A stretch of 35,206 bases of DNA from Stereocaulon alpinum (lineage: Eukaryota; Ascomycota; Lecanoromycetes; Lecanorales; Stereocaulaceae): NCBI GenBank assembly GCA_018257865.1, contig JAEUBA010000167.1:1-35206 (forward strand), in the 5' to 3' direction. The notes beneath the pieces were generated by a model, which saw nothing but the letters and a program-made list of their open reading frames with translations, ran no database searches and was not told the DNA's origin. Each line of letters begins with the position of its first letter. The stretch's first letter is position 1. Made by a program: the position numbers and the translations under genes. Of this stretch, positions 12,400-23,216 are shown piece by piece.

Positions 12400-14795
12400 G
12401 CTTTAGTATTATAAAGAGAAATTACTACGCTATTAGGTAGACGTAATATTACTACCTTAGTAGATACTAAGGGAGAGGAGAACTTTATCTTATAATCCTT
12501 TATTAAAGGCGCGTAGATACTAAAGCTTAATTAGGCCCTAAATATAGTACGTACTATTAATAGGTACTAAATACTATTATATAGTATATATATATTAAAC
12601 CTTAGTCTCGTAGATAGTACTAGATAGGAGTAGGAGAAAACCTTAAAGGCGTATACTATAGAGATATAAGGATATAACCTTATTCTTAGTTACCCCTAGA
12701 TCTATAATATTAATCCTAATATCCGTTAGCGCGAGTAGTTCTAGACGTACTATAATAAGCCTAGGACGTAGGCGAATATCGCACTTATTAATATAAAGTA
12801 ATTTACTTTATTAGCTAATATAGTAATCGCGTATAGGAAAGGGGAAGCGTTTATTATAATCCTATATAAGACTCTACTAGTAAGTAATAATAGTTATAAT
12901 AGAGCTATATAGTATAAAGCTACGTAGTTAGATAAGCCTAGCGTACTAAATAAGCTAGTAGGCTTAAAAGAGGTCTTTTTAGAAAAACTATCTAATAGCC
13001 TTAATACGTACGAATAAGTTAAGTACCTAATAGACTTACTACCTAGTAAGCTACTAAAAAGTAGGCTAATTTATAATATATTATATAATAAACTTATAGC
13101 GATTAGGGACTACCTAAGTACTATACTTAAGAAGAAGTAGATTTATCCCTTAAGTAGCCTAATAGGCTCGCTAGTATTATTTATAAGGAAAGTAGATAAT
13201 TCCCTACGGCTTTATATTAACTATAGAGGGCTTAATAAGGTAACTATTAAGAATAACTACTTATTACTATTACTCTTAGAAACCCTAGAGAGGTTTATAG
13301 GTACTAAGTACTTTACTAAGATTAATATTCGTAATATATATTATAGGATATAGGTATATAAAGGAGATAAGTAGAAAACCTTCTTCTAGACTTACTATAG
13401 CTAGTTTAAGTACTAAGTAATACCTTCTAACCTTATAAATACCCCCGTAACCTTCTAGTTATATATTAATAAAGTACTTAAGCTATATATTAACGTATAC
13501 TGCGTAGTCTATCTAGACGACGTACTAATCTACTTAGAAATAGAAGAGTTATATTAGGAGTATATATAAAAGGTACTATATACCTTACTAAAGTATTAGC
13601 TCTATACGAAGTTACTAAAGTATACGTTTAATTATAGCGAGGTTACCTTTTTAGGATTTATAGTAACCCCGCGTAGTATCTAAATAGAGTAGTTATATAT
13701 TAATATAGTTACTAAGTAGCTAAAACTAAGGTCTATAAAAGATATACTAGTCTTCCTTAGCTTTATAAGCTTTTATTAGCGATTTATAAAAAGCTTCTTA
13801 TAGATTATAGCGCCTTTAACTAACCTAACCTAAGAAAGTAAAAAGGGCGAAGTTAAGTAACTCTTTATATTTAATAATATTATATATAAGGCGTTTTAAA
13901 TACTTAAGTAAGTATTTACTACTATACCTATCCTAAAATACTATAACTAGGAGCAAGCGCTTAGAATAGAAACTAATACTTTTAAAGTAGGTATAGATAG
14001 AGTACTTAGCTAGCTAGGTAAAGATAAGTAGTAGTATCCTATTATATTCTTTAGCTATAAATTTAAAGGAGTAGAGATACGCTAAGATACGTATAATAAA
14101 GAACTATATATAATTATACTAGGATTTAAGTACTAGAGGTACTACTTATAAGATAGTAAATACCTAGTCTATATAATTACTAATTATAATAACCTTCGTT
14201 ACTTTATAATTATAAAGAAGCTTAATATAAAGTAGATTCGCTAAGCTAAGAAGTTAGCTATATTTAACTTTATAATTAAATACTATAAGGGAAAACTTAA
14301 CCCTACGGATACGCTATTAAGAAGGCCTAATATTATTAAACTAAATAGTAGCGAGGATAGTAATAAAGACTTCCTCTCTACCTTATTAAGTAAGCTCCGT
14401 AATTAGGAATACTAACCTAATATATAGGAATATAATAGCGTACCTATAAGTATTAAACTAGTAGTATTAATAGCGTAACTAGATAGTATTACTATTATAG
14501 ATACCTAAGTTATAGACTTAGATAAGAAGGTACTTAATAGATAGACTTATATTCTAGACGCTATATAGTTATCCTAACTTCTAGTTTACTAGGTTTTAGA
14601 GTTAGAGAGGTCTTATATAAATTTACGAGAATTAATAGTAGTATAGCTACTTAAGCTATAGTAGAAGGACGCTTTTATTACTAAGTAGGAGTAGCGCTAA
14701 AGGTACGTAACTAAATTAGATAAGCTTTTAAAATAGGGTATAAGCGAGAATAGACTACTATATTATAGCCTAGTAGTTTATATACTAAGCGACTT
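12400..14795 (+). pseudogene. Gypsy pol: protease, reverse transcriptase, RNase H, dead
   Basis: Polyprotein relic on the plus strand. A protease active-site segment near 12446-12495 reads LVDTKGEENFI, where the family has LVDSGAEENFI-like sequence. RT is clear: LYINYRGLNKVTIKNNY near 13210-13262 and YCVVYLDDVLIY around 13498-13533, with the catalytic YLDD (13510-13521) still intact. RNase H follows at about 13950-14155: ETNTFKVGI has lost the first catalytic Asp to Asn, and YNKELYIIILGFKY is recognisable. The connection segment GKLNPTDTLLRRP is near 14290-14325. Stops throughout rule out function. The frame continues into integrase at 34064 after removal of LINE-2. Confidence 0.9.
14783..14795. 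repeat. Left target-site duplication of LINE-2
   Basis: TACTAAGCGACTT, repeated exactly at 34051-34063, 19.3 kb away. Collapsing the pair restores the Gypsy reading frame (LSDL | VIKEEILYIN), which confirms that everything between is one compound insertion. Confidence 0.95.
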
Positions 14796-15059
14796 GATTA
14801 ATTAATTGATTTATACGCCTATTCTAGTATCTATATATACTAATAAGGGTATTCTTTTATATAATTAGTAAATCTAGGGGGCTATAAGCCCTCTAAACGC
14901 GAAAGAAACCTTTTTAGGGTCGCCCCTTCTAGCTAAAAACTTTCGTTTATTAGCTTACCTATTACTCTACTCCGCCTATCTAACCTTACTATTAGGCTTT
15001 ATAATACTAGTAACTATAGTCTCCTTTACCTTACTAAGCCCTATAATACTCTAGTAGCT

Positions 15060-16640
15060 CTACTACCTTTAGCTTTACCTTATAATTAGGCTTCTTTATC
15101 TTTAAGGTTTTTATTATTAGTTCTACTCTAATAGGGAGTCTAGACTAGAAAAGCTATTCCCTAGTAAGTTAGTACTATATTAGGAATCCTAACTAAACTA
15201 GTTATTTTACTACTACCCTTATATTATTAACTTTAGCTAGTATAGTCTTAATATTATAAGTCCCTACCTCTTTAATAAGTTCTCTTTAAGTATCGCTAAG
15301 CTTTAGGTAGTATAAGAGAATATACTTTATATCTTAATTCCTTTAAGTATAGCTATAGCGAGCGCTACGAATCCCTAGTACTTTCGCTTTATATAAGAAG
15401 TAGTTAAACCTATTCTTACTACTTTAGAGTTAGACTACTATTAAGCTTTCTACCTTCCTTAATTTTAGGTAGTAGTTATACTTATCTCTAAATAATATCT
15501 CCCTTTAAGTAGGTATATAAGAGTATTTAGGGATAACCTTTTTATATATCTCCTATTATTTAGTCTACTTCGCTATTACCTAATTCCTTATCTTTTTAGC
15601 TAGGATACCTATATCTTAGTACTCCTTAATATTTATTTCTAAGTTATATTAATATACTTTCCGCCTTATTATTATTAATACTTAGTTCTAATTCTTCGCT
15701 TTAAGCTCCTAAAGGGCCTATACCTCCTTCTTTAGTAATAGGGTAGAGCGTATTAGGCGCGTCCTCCCTCTTTTTCCCTATAATCTCTAACGGATTATAT
15801 AGTTACCTTTAATTATTAGGTTATAGATCCCCCTTAGTACTTAATATCTTATAACTAAAGTATCTAACTAAGTCTAAATAGGAGGGATAACTACCTTTAC
15901 CTTTAAGACTTAAACTAGTATCGCTTTATATACTCTAAGTACTATCCTTAAATAATTATTCTATATTATTACTAATATTTTAATATACTTTCCTACTACT
16001 CCTAGTTCTTTAATAGGGGTATACTAGATTAGTATAGTAAATATAAGTATAGGTCTTACTACTATATTATATATTATCCTATATTTCTTAAATATAGCTT
16101 CCTAAGTTAATCCGGCTAAGTACTTAATCGCTTAGGCTTAGGTAGCTACTTTTACCTTTACTTATACTATATAGGGGCCTTAGCGGAGCTTAGTATTAAT
16201 ATATAATCTAAGGACCCTAATACTCGCCTCTAGTATAACCTCTACGCTACTAAATTATACTATCTCTTTTATATTAAACCTCTTAGGCGTTTATAATAGA
16301 TATACTAGTTAATACTTTTAGGGTATAAATATCGCTCTATATATTTCTACCTATATTAGATAAAGCTTATAGGCTTATTCTAGCTATCTATAGTTTATTT
16401 CCGTTAATTTACTATATACTAGTAGGTATATATCGTCTATAAATCCTCCTACTTATACTAGGATTTTTACTTTTAAGTATACTTTAATTAATAGTATATT
16501 AAAGAAGAGAAATAGAATTAGTAATATAGGTAATCCTTATAGAATTCCTATCTCTATCGCCTCTACTAAGCTAGTTTTACCTCTTAGAGTAATTAATATT
16601 ACTCTACTTTATCTTTAAGAAAGCTTATAGTCTATTAAAT
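15060..16640 (-). pseudogene. LINE-2 ORF2, C-terminal RT portion
   Basis: Parallel to LINE-1 6020-7590. The RT catalytic motif C reads FIDD at 16432-16443 with both Asp codons intact, unlike the FVDN of LINE-1. The frame is nevertheless broken by many stops. The segment ends at the 5-bp duplication of TRIM-1, which separates motif C from motif A. Confidence 0.85.
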
Positions 16641-16793
16641 TATTAACCTAGTAACTATAGGCGCAGTTACCGCTGAACCCCTAAGGGTAAAACTTAAAAT
16701 GTTCGGTGCTTGCTAGGGCGATACTATTAGACTATATATAGCTTAGTAGTCCGGGGGTACGGTATACCTACGATATACCCTAGAGCCCTAATA
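16641..16793 (+). repeat. TRIM-1 left LTR
   Basis: 153 bp, near-identical to 17521-17673. Several differences are TpG/TpA pairs (gctgaac/gctaaac, aatgttc/aatattc, gtgctt/gtactt), as expected if the two LTRs were identical at insertion and were then RIP-mutated independently. Confidence 0.9.
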
Positions 16794-16896
16794 ATTATCC
16801 CCCCCCTAGGGCGACGTCTACGGCGCCTCTTAGTAGGGTAGAAAAATATTATTCCCCTATAATAAGCCCGAATATTCGGTATAAGTCGGGTTATAA

Positions 16897-17320
16897 GGCC
16901 CCTAAAGGGCGCCCTACTAGAATTATTTATACCCGAAGGACTTAGCGAAATAATAAGTTAAAGCTTATAAAGGATACTTCTAGTTAGCAGCCTCCCTAAA
17001 GGACGCTTCCGCTAGATAGTAGGCCCCTAAAGGGCGCCCCTACCGGATTATTCGTGCCCGAAGGACTTAGCGAAATAAGAAAGTTAAAGCCCGTAAAGGG
17101 AACTTCTAGTTAGCGGCCTCCCTAAAGGACGCTTCCGCTAGGTAGTAGGCCCCTAAAGGGCGCCCCTACCGGAATATTCGTACCCGAAGGACTTAGCGAA
17201 TAAAGATAGCGGCCCTTATAAAGGGCGATTCCGCTAGATAGTAGGCCCCTATAGGGCGCCCCTATTAATATTATTCGTACCCGAAGGACTTAGTAATATA
17301 ATATAGTTAAAGCCCCTAGC
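16897..17320 (+). repeat. Tandem array of about 125-bp units inside TRIM-1
   Basis: Four units start with ggcccctaaagggcgccc-like sequence at 16897, 17022, 17148 and 17244 (lengths 125, 126, 96 and partial). Each carries cccgaaggacttagcga, and most carry cttccgctag and a further short inverted repeat. The unit starts are themselves near-palindromic. No protein coding is visible. The array differs in copy number from TRIM-2 by one unit. Confidence 0.85.
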
Positions 17321-17520
17321 GAAAATTTATTACTACGGGCTACGCGCTAAAGTAGCGTAGTAGGGTTAAGACGGCGGGAACCCTATTAGGTCGCTTAGTA
17401 GCTAATTATAGCTACCGCCCCCTAAAAAAATCCCTTAGAAATTATCCCCTTAACGGTATTAAACCCTAGACCTTTACGATTCGGGTTAAGATTATTAAGC
17501 TTTATTATACTAAATATACT

Positions 17521-17673
17521 TATTAACCTAGTAACTATAGGCGCAGTTACCGCTAAACCCCTAAGGGTAAAACTTAAAATATTCGGTACTTACTAGGGCG
17601 ATACTATTAGACTATATATAGCTTAGTAGTCTAGGGGTACGGTGTACCTACGGTATACCCCGGAGCCCTAACA
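17521..17673 (+). repeat. TRIM-1 right LTR
   Basis: 153 bp. It retains TpG in places where the left LTR has TpA, and the reverse, and ends in TAACA next to the TAAAT duplication. Confidence 0.9.
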
Positions 17674-18999
17674 TAAATAATTCCCTTAGAGATTCCTTTT
17701 ATCTTTAGGTTATAGAGTAGCCTTTTATAGGATATATTATTAAATACCTCTACTATATTTAGTAATAGTAGGCTCGCTATATTATCTTTACCCTAGTTCT
17801 ATATTATATAGACTAAATCTATAATAGTCTTTAAGGCTATTTCTATTAAGCGTCTCTTTCTACCCCCTATTTAATATTCTAAGAGTAGGTAATTCCTTTT
17901 AGCTATTTTACTAAGATATTTTACTATTACTATCTCTAATACTTTCTTAAGTATATCTAGTAATATAATAGGCTGGTATACCTTAGGCTCTAAATAATTA
18001 GTCTTTTTTAGTTTCTTTAGTATTACTATATTTACCTCCTAAAACTTCTTTAGGTAGTATCTATAGTCTAAGTATACTTAAAATATCCTTCTAAATATTT
18101 CCGTTATCTCTATATATACTATTCTTAGGAACCTATTTAGGATCCCTAAGATCCTTAGGGCCTTATCCGCTACTAAGTACTAAATTATATCCTTTACCTT
18201 TTTAAAGGTAATCTTACTATCTATTACTATAGGTTCTAATTAGTTAGCCCCCTCTATATCTATTAGATCTACTAAGGGTAAGAGTAGGAAGAGGACCCTC
18301 CTTAGGGCCTCTACCTTCCCCTTAAAGTCTATTACTTTATTCCTATTTCCGTCTTTAATAGCTAGGAATTATAGTAGCTCTTTAGGGTATATACTCCTCT
18401 CCCTTCCCTATTTAGTAAGTTATTATACTCCTCTTAGTCTTAGTAACGCTTTATAGACTCCCTCTCTAAAAGCTATTATCCTAGCCTTTTATAGGGTAGT
18501 AACCTTTTCCCTTTTAGACTAATAGAGGACTTCCTTAATTTCTGCGTTCTTATTATAATAGTAGGCCTTAAGCGCTACCTATAATACTTTAGTTACCCTT
18601 ATATATACCCCGTTCTAATATAGCTTAGCCCTACGTACGGTTCCTTATATAGGATAGTATCTTCTATTACCTCTTATAGTATAGCTATAAGCCTATTAAT
18701 ATACTAGTTAATTATATCTTTAGAGTCTACTAAGTACTAGCTTATTACTTTATTTAGAATTTTTATATATTTCTAGATTTCCTCCTTAGTTACCTTCGCC
18801 TCTATCCTTTTCTAAGCCCTCTTTTAGTATACTAGGCGTTCGCTCTATATCTATTCTAGCTTTATTATAATTAGTATATAGTCTAATCCTATATTAAGGT
18901 TATTCCTTACCCTATACTTTACTATTATATTATATACGCCTTTAGTTAGGAATATAAGGTTAATAGTACTCTCTAAGCCTTTATTCTACTATATAACTA
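17674..18999 (-). pseudogene. LINE-2 ORF2, N-terminal RT portion and linker
   Basis: Parallel to LINE-1 7600-8905. It holds RT motif A near 17735-17775 and the palm segment at about 17930-18060. It is interrupted at 16641 by TRIM-1 and at 19000 by the minisatellite element. Confidence 0.82.
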
Positions 19000-19171
19000 C
19001 TATATAGGCTCTTTACTAAGAATTAATCTCGTTATAATATAAGTTTTATATAGTTATTTAACTAATTTAAGTATATACTAGTTCTAAAACGCTATTAATA
19101 CTAGAATATAACCGTTCTAAAACTATAAGAACTATTAATAATTTTATAACTATTAGATAATAGTTATATAA

Positions 19172-19207
19172 CCCTAACTACAACCCTAACTACAACCCTA
19201 ACTATAA
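19172..19207 (+). repeat. Three 12-bp units containing CCCTAA
   Basis: CCCTAACTACAA twice, then CCCTAACTATAA. The CCCTAA core matches the telomere repeat used by most filamentous fungi, but each unit has a six-base spacer, so it is not a simple telomere tract. It sits at the left shoulder of minisatellite A. Confidence 0.8.
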
Positions 19208-20415
19208 AGTAATATCTAGTAACTTTAGTAACTTTAGTAACTCTAGTAACTCCAGTAACTCTAGTAACTCCAGCAACTCTAGTAACTCCAGTAACTCCAG
19301 TAATATTAGTAGTACCTATAATATCTAGTAATATTAGTAACACCTATAATATCTAGTAATATTAGTAGTACCTATAATATCTAGCAATATTAGCAACACC
19401 TATAATATCTAGTAATATTAGTAATACCTATAATATCTAGTAATATTAGTAACACCTATAATATCCTATAATACCTACAATACCTACAACACCTGCAATA
19501 CCTATAATATCCTACAATACCTATAACACCTACAATATCCTATAATATCCTATAATATCCTACAATATCCTATAACACCTGCAATACCTACAATATCTAG
19601 TAATATTAGTAACACCTATAATATCCAGTAGCACTAGCAATACCTATAATATCTAGTAATATTAGTAATACCTATAATATCTAGTAGCACTAGTAATACC
19701 TATAATATCTAGTAATATTAGTAATACCTATAATACCTATAATATCTAGTAATATTAGCAGTAACTACAATATCTAGGAATACTAGTAACACCTATAATA
19801 TCTAGTAGCACTAGTAACACCTATAATATCTAGTAATATTAGTAATACCTATAATATCTAGTAGTACTAGTAATACCTATAATATCCAGTAATATTAGTA
19901 ATACCTATAATATCCTATAATATCTAGTAATATTAGTAACACCTACAATATCCTATAGTACTAGCAATACCTACAATATCTAGTAATATTAGCAACACCT
20001 ATAATTTCTAGTAATATTAGTAATACCTATAATATCCAGTAATATTAGTAACATCTATAATATCCTACAATTTCTAGTAATATTAGCAACACCTATAATA
20101 TCCTATAATACCTACAATACCTATAATATCCTATAATATCCTATAACACCTATAATATTTAGTAATATTAGTAACACCTATAATATCTAGTAATATTAGT
20201 AATACCTATAATACCTGTAATATCCAGTAATATTAGTAACACCTATAATACCTACAATATCTAGTAATATTAGTAACACCTATAATATCCAGCAGTACTA
20301 GTAACACCTATAATATCTAGTAATATTAGCAGTACCTATAATACTAGCAATATTAGTAATATCTAGTAATATTAGTAATATCTAGTAGTACTAGTAATAT
20401 TAGTAATACCTAGAT
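19207..20415 (+). repeat. Minisatellite A, 9-, 10- and 28-bp units
   Basis: It starts with 9-bp units of the AGTAACTCT/AGTAACTCC type (19216-19300). It passes to 28-bp composite units built from tagtaatat, tagtaacac, ctataatat and c, with 9- and 10-bp runs of the cctacaata and ctataatatc types in between (around 19460-19580 and 20100-20160). The whole tract looks like repeated duplication of a 9-bp ancestor with one extra base. Variation is mostly C/T and A/G. Stops occur in every frame, so no product is expected. Confidence 0.85.
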
Positions 20416-20439
20416 AGTTTATTAATTATTAATTAACTA

Positions 20440-20585
20440 TTTACTAACCGTCTACTAACCGTCTACTAACTATAACCCTTTACCAACCGTCTACTAACTA
20501 TCTACTAACTATAACTATTTACTAACTATCTACTAACCGTCTACTAACTATCTACTAACTATAACCGTTTACTAACTATAACGGT
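20440..20585 (+). repeat. 11-bp and 17-bp interspersed tandem repeat
   Basis: About a dozen units alternate between ctactaaccgt and ctactaactat, with periodic 17-bp versions containing ctataaccgttta. It lies on the right shoulder of minisatellite A. Its unit is different, so it is a separate tandem expansion. Confidence 0.8.
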
Positions 20586-20738
20586 TATTAGTTTTAGGAA
20601 GAGATATTCTAACGTTATTATAACTAAATATAAACCGAATACTAACCAAATAAAGACTATTATCTAACTAGTAGTTAACTATTTAATTATAGTATTAGAA
20701 TTTTATAGGTGGATATTATAGTACCTTCTCTAGTAATT

Positions 20739-20891
20739 TGTTAGGGCTCTAGGATATACCGCGGGTATACCGCACCCCCGGACTACTAAGCTATATACAG
20801 TCTAATAGTATCGCCCTAGTAAGTACCGAATATTTTAAGTTTTACCCTTAGGGGTTTAGCGGTAACTGCGCCTATAGTTACTAGGTTAATA
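20739..20891 (-). repeat. TRIM-2 LTR, left copy
   Basis: 153 bp, reverse complement of the TRIM-1 LTRs. It keeps the TGTTA end that the other copies have lost to TATTA. Confidence 0.9.
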
Positions 20892-21492
20892 AGTATATTC
20901 GGTATAATAAAGCTTAATAATCTTAACCCGAATTATAAAGGTCTAGGGTTTAATACCGTTAAGGGGGTAATTTCTAAGGGATTTTTTTAGGGGGCGGTAG
21001 CTATAATTAGCTACTAAGCGACCTAATAAGGTTCCCGCCGTCCTAACCCTACTATACTACTTTAGCGCGTAGCCCGTAGTAATAAATTTTCGCTAGGGGC
21101 TTTAACTATATTATATCGCTAAGTCCTTCGGGTACGAATAATATTAATTAGAGCGCCCTATAGGGGCCTATTATCTAGCGGAATCGCCCTTTATAGGGGC
21201 CGCTATCTTTATTCGCTAAGTCCTTTAGGTATAAATAATCCGGTAGGGGCGCCCTTTAGGGGTCTACTATCTAGCGGAAGCGTCCTTTAGGGAGGCTACT
21301 AACTAAAAGTATCCTTTATAGGCTTTAACTTATTATTTCGCTAAGTCCTTTAGGTACGAATAATTCTAGTAGGGCGCCCTTTAGGGGCCTTACGACCCGA
21401 CTTATACCAAATATTCGGGCTCGTTATAGGGGAATGATATTTTTCTACCCTACTAGGAGGCGCCGTAGACGTCGCCCTAGGGGGGGGATAAT
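20892..21492 (-). repeat. TRIM-2 internal region with tandem units
   Basis: Reverse-oriented equivalent of 16794-17520, with three rather than four starts of the ggcccctaaaggg-type unit. No coding sequence is visible. Confidence 0.8.
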
Positions 21493-21558
21493 TATTAGGG
21501 CTCTAAGGTATACTACGGGTATACCGCACCCCTAGACTACTAAGCTATATATAGTCTA
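21493..21558 (-). repeat. TRIM-2 right LTR, first part
   Basis: 66 bp beginning TATTAGGG and ending in the TAGTCTA duplication (21552-21558). Confidence 0.88.
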
Positions 21559-23209
21559 TATAATATTAGACGACTTTAAGCTTTTGCCCGAATAATTGGC
21601 TATAATTTGTCGCCAAGTATGTTCTATCACGTGACTTAACTATCAAATTTTTGGGCCGCTTGCAGCTCTGCAATAGCTCTATAATAGCGATACTAGGAGC
21701 TCTACTAGCAGCTCTATAACAGCGATATTAGTAGCTCTATAATAGCGATACTAGCAGCTTTAGGATAGCGATATTAGCAGCTTTAGGATAGTATAATTGG
21801 CAGCTCTATAACAGCGATATTAGTAGCTTTGGGATAGCGATATTAGCAGCTTTAGGATAGTATTATTGGCAGCTCTATAACAGCGATACTAGTAGCTTTA
21901 GGATAGCGATATTAGCAGCTTTAGGATAGTATAATTGGTAGCTCTATAACAGCGATATTGGTAGCTTTGGGATAGCGATATTGGTAGCTTTGGGATAGCG
22001 ATACTAGTAGCTTTGGGATAGTATAATTGGTAGCTCTATAACAGCGATACTAGTAGCTTTGGGATAGCGATATTAGCAGCTTTAGGATAGTATAATTGGT
22101 AGCTCTATAACAGCGATATTGGTAGCTCTATAATAGCGATATTAGTAGCTCTAGGATAGCGATATTAGTAGCTCTGTAATAGCGATACTAGTAGCTTTAG
22201 GATAGTATAATTGGTAGCTCTGTAACAGCGATATTGGTAGCTCTATAATAGCGATATTAGTAGCTCTAGGATAGCGATATTAGTAGCTCTATAATAGCGA
22301 TACTAGCAGCTTTAGGATAGTATAATTGGTAGCTCTATAACAGCGATATTAGTAGCTTTAGAATAGCGATATTAGTAGCTTTAGGATAGCGATACTAGCA
22401 GCTTTAGGATAGTATAATTGGTAGCTCTATAATAGCGATACTAGTAGCTTTAGGATAGTAATATTAGCAGCTTTAGGATAGTATAATTGGTAGCTCTATA
22501 ATAGCGATATTAGTAGCTTTAGGATAGTAATATTAGCAGCTTTAGGATAGCGATACTAGTAGCTTTGGGATAGTATAATTGGTAGCTCTATAACAGCGAT
22601 ATTAGCAGCTTTAGGATAGCGATATTAGTAGCTTTAGGATAGTATTATTGGTAGCTCTATAATAGCGATATTAGCAGCTTTAGGATAGTATAATTAGTAG
22701 CTTTGGGATAGGGATATTGGTAGCTTTAGGATAGTATAATTGGTAGCTCTATAACAGCGATATTAGTAGCTCTATAATAGCAATATTAGCAGCTCTAGGA
22801 TAGCGATATTAGTAGCTCTATAATAGCGATACTAGTAGCTTTAGGATAGTATAATTAGTAGCTCTATAACAGCGATATTAGTAGCTTTAGGATAGCGATA
22901 CTAGTAGCTTTAGGATAGCGATATTAGTAGCTTTAGGATAGTATAATTGGTAGCTCTATAACAGCGATATTAGTAGCTTTAGGATAGTATAATTGGTAGC
23001 TCTATAACAGCGATACTAGTAGCTATGTAATAGTAATACTAGTAGCTTTATAATAGCGATACTAGGAGCTATATAACAGCGATACTAGCAGCTCTATAAT
23101 AGTAATATTAATAGTAGCTCTATAATAGTAATAAATAGGCTATTAGAGAGGATATTAGGTTAAAGCCCTAGAGATTATATCTAATTTCGCTACCGAAATA
23201 GCGACCCTC
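21559..23209. mobile_element. Insertion carrying minisatellite B, inside the TRIM-2 LTR
   Basis: A 1651-bp insertion flanked by TAGTCTA (21552-21558, 23210-23216). The left unique part (21559-21655) includes TCACGTGAC near 21628 and keeps many TG/CA. The middle is a 23-bp tandem repeat. The right unique part (about 23130-23209) ends with the inverted repeat tcgcta/tagcga (23187-23204). No terminal inverted repeats, coding sequence or poly-A tail were seen, so its class is unknown. It is the deepest level of the nest and among the least mutated sequence in the window. Confidence 0.65.
21655..23128 (+). repeat. Minisatellite B: 23-bp units, about 60 copies
   Basis: Units share (c/t)agcagct or tagtagct, then either ctataacag or ttaggatag, then cgatat or tataat. 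Variants alternate in a loose higher-order pattern: a unit with attggtagctctataacag recurs every three to five units, after one ending in tagtataat. CA and TG persist in many units while sister units show TA at the same site, so RIP is partial here. 23 is not a multiple of three, and no long frame exists. Confidence 0.88.
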
Positions 23210-23216
23210 TAGTCTA

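Larger units (their letters stand above)
11194..14795 (+). mobile_element. Gypsy LTR retrotransposon, middle segment (gag-PR-RT-RNase H)
   Basis: Continuation of the Gypsy element between the two LINE insertions. About 11194-12400 is the gag side, with Tyr-rich stretches (about 11420-11480 and 12225-12310) that may be former Cys/His knuckles. Protease, RT and RNase H follow and the segment stops in the integrase region at the LINE-2 duplication. RIP is heavy and uniform. Pieces 4480-5746, 11194-14795 and 34064-35082 sum to about 5.9 kb, a normal Gypsy length, which supports a single element. Confidence 0.85.
16641..17673 (+). mobile_element. TRIM-1: 1033-bp miniature LTR element with internal tandem array
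   Basis: Two direct 153-bp terminal repeats (16641-16793, 17521-17673) enclose 727 bp of non-coding sequence, flanked by a 5-bp duplication TAAAT (16636-16640, 17674-17678). The ends read TATTA...TAATA on the left and TATTA...TAACA on the right, consistent with an ancestral TGTTA...TAACA LTR after RIP. No coding capacity is seen, so mobilisation must have come from another element. This matches the TRIM/LARD architecture: short size, LTRs, no genes. The internal part is dominated by a tandem array (separate entry). Strand is arbitrary. A second copy is TRIM-2. Confidence 0.88.
19000..20721. mobile_element. TA-flanked insertion carrying minisatellite A
   Basis: Interrupts LINE-2 between positions equivalent to about 8906 and 8907 of LINE-1. 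The host reads ataacTA before it and TAccttctc after it, so a TA duplication (18998-18999, 20722-20723) fits. The outer ends are CTATATAGG and, in reverse, CTATAATATCC, giving only a 5-base terminal match. The core is a large tandem-repeat tract (19207-20415) with A+T-rich flanks. No gene is visible. TA duplication suggests a Tc1/mariner-type non-autonomous element, but the inverted repeats are too short to be sure. It retains some CA, so it is less completely RIP-mutated than the LINE. Confidence 0.55.

Noticed and set aside
16794..16830. Primer-binding site after the TRIM-1 left LTR
   Set aside because: The bases after the LTR (a C-run then tagggcgacg) could not be matched to a tRNA 3' end with confidence, and RIP may have altered the site.
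19000..20721. Low-complexity protein gene with Ser/Asn/Thr repeats
   Set aside because: The 9-bp units could encode Ser-Asn-type repeats, but the 28-bp composite unit shifts frame every repeat and TAG/TAA occur in all frames.
21655..23128. CRISPR-like array
   Set aside because: Units of 23 bp are contiguous, with no unique spacers, in a eukaryotic RIP context. This is a minisatellite.
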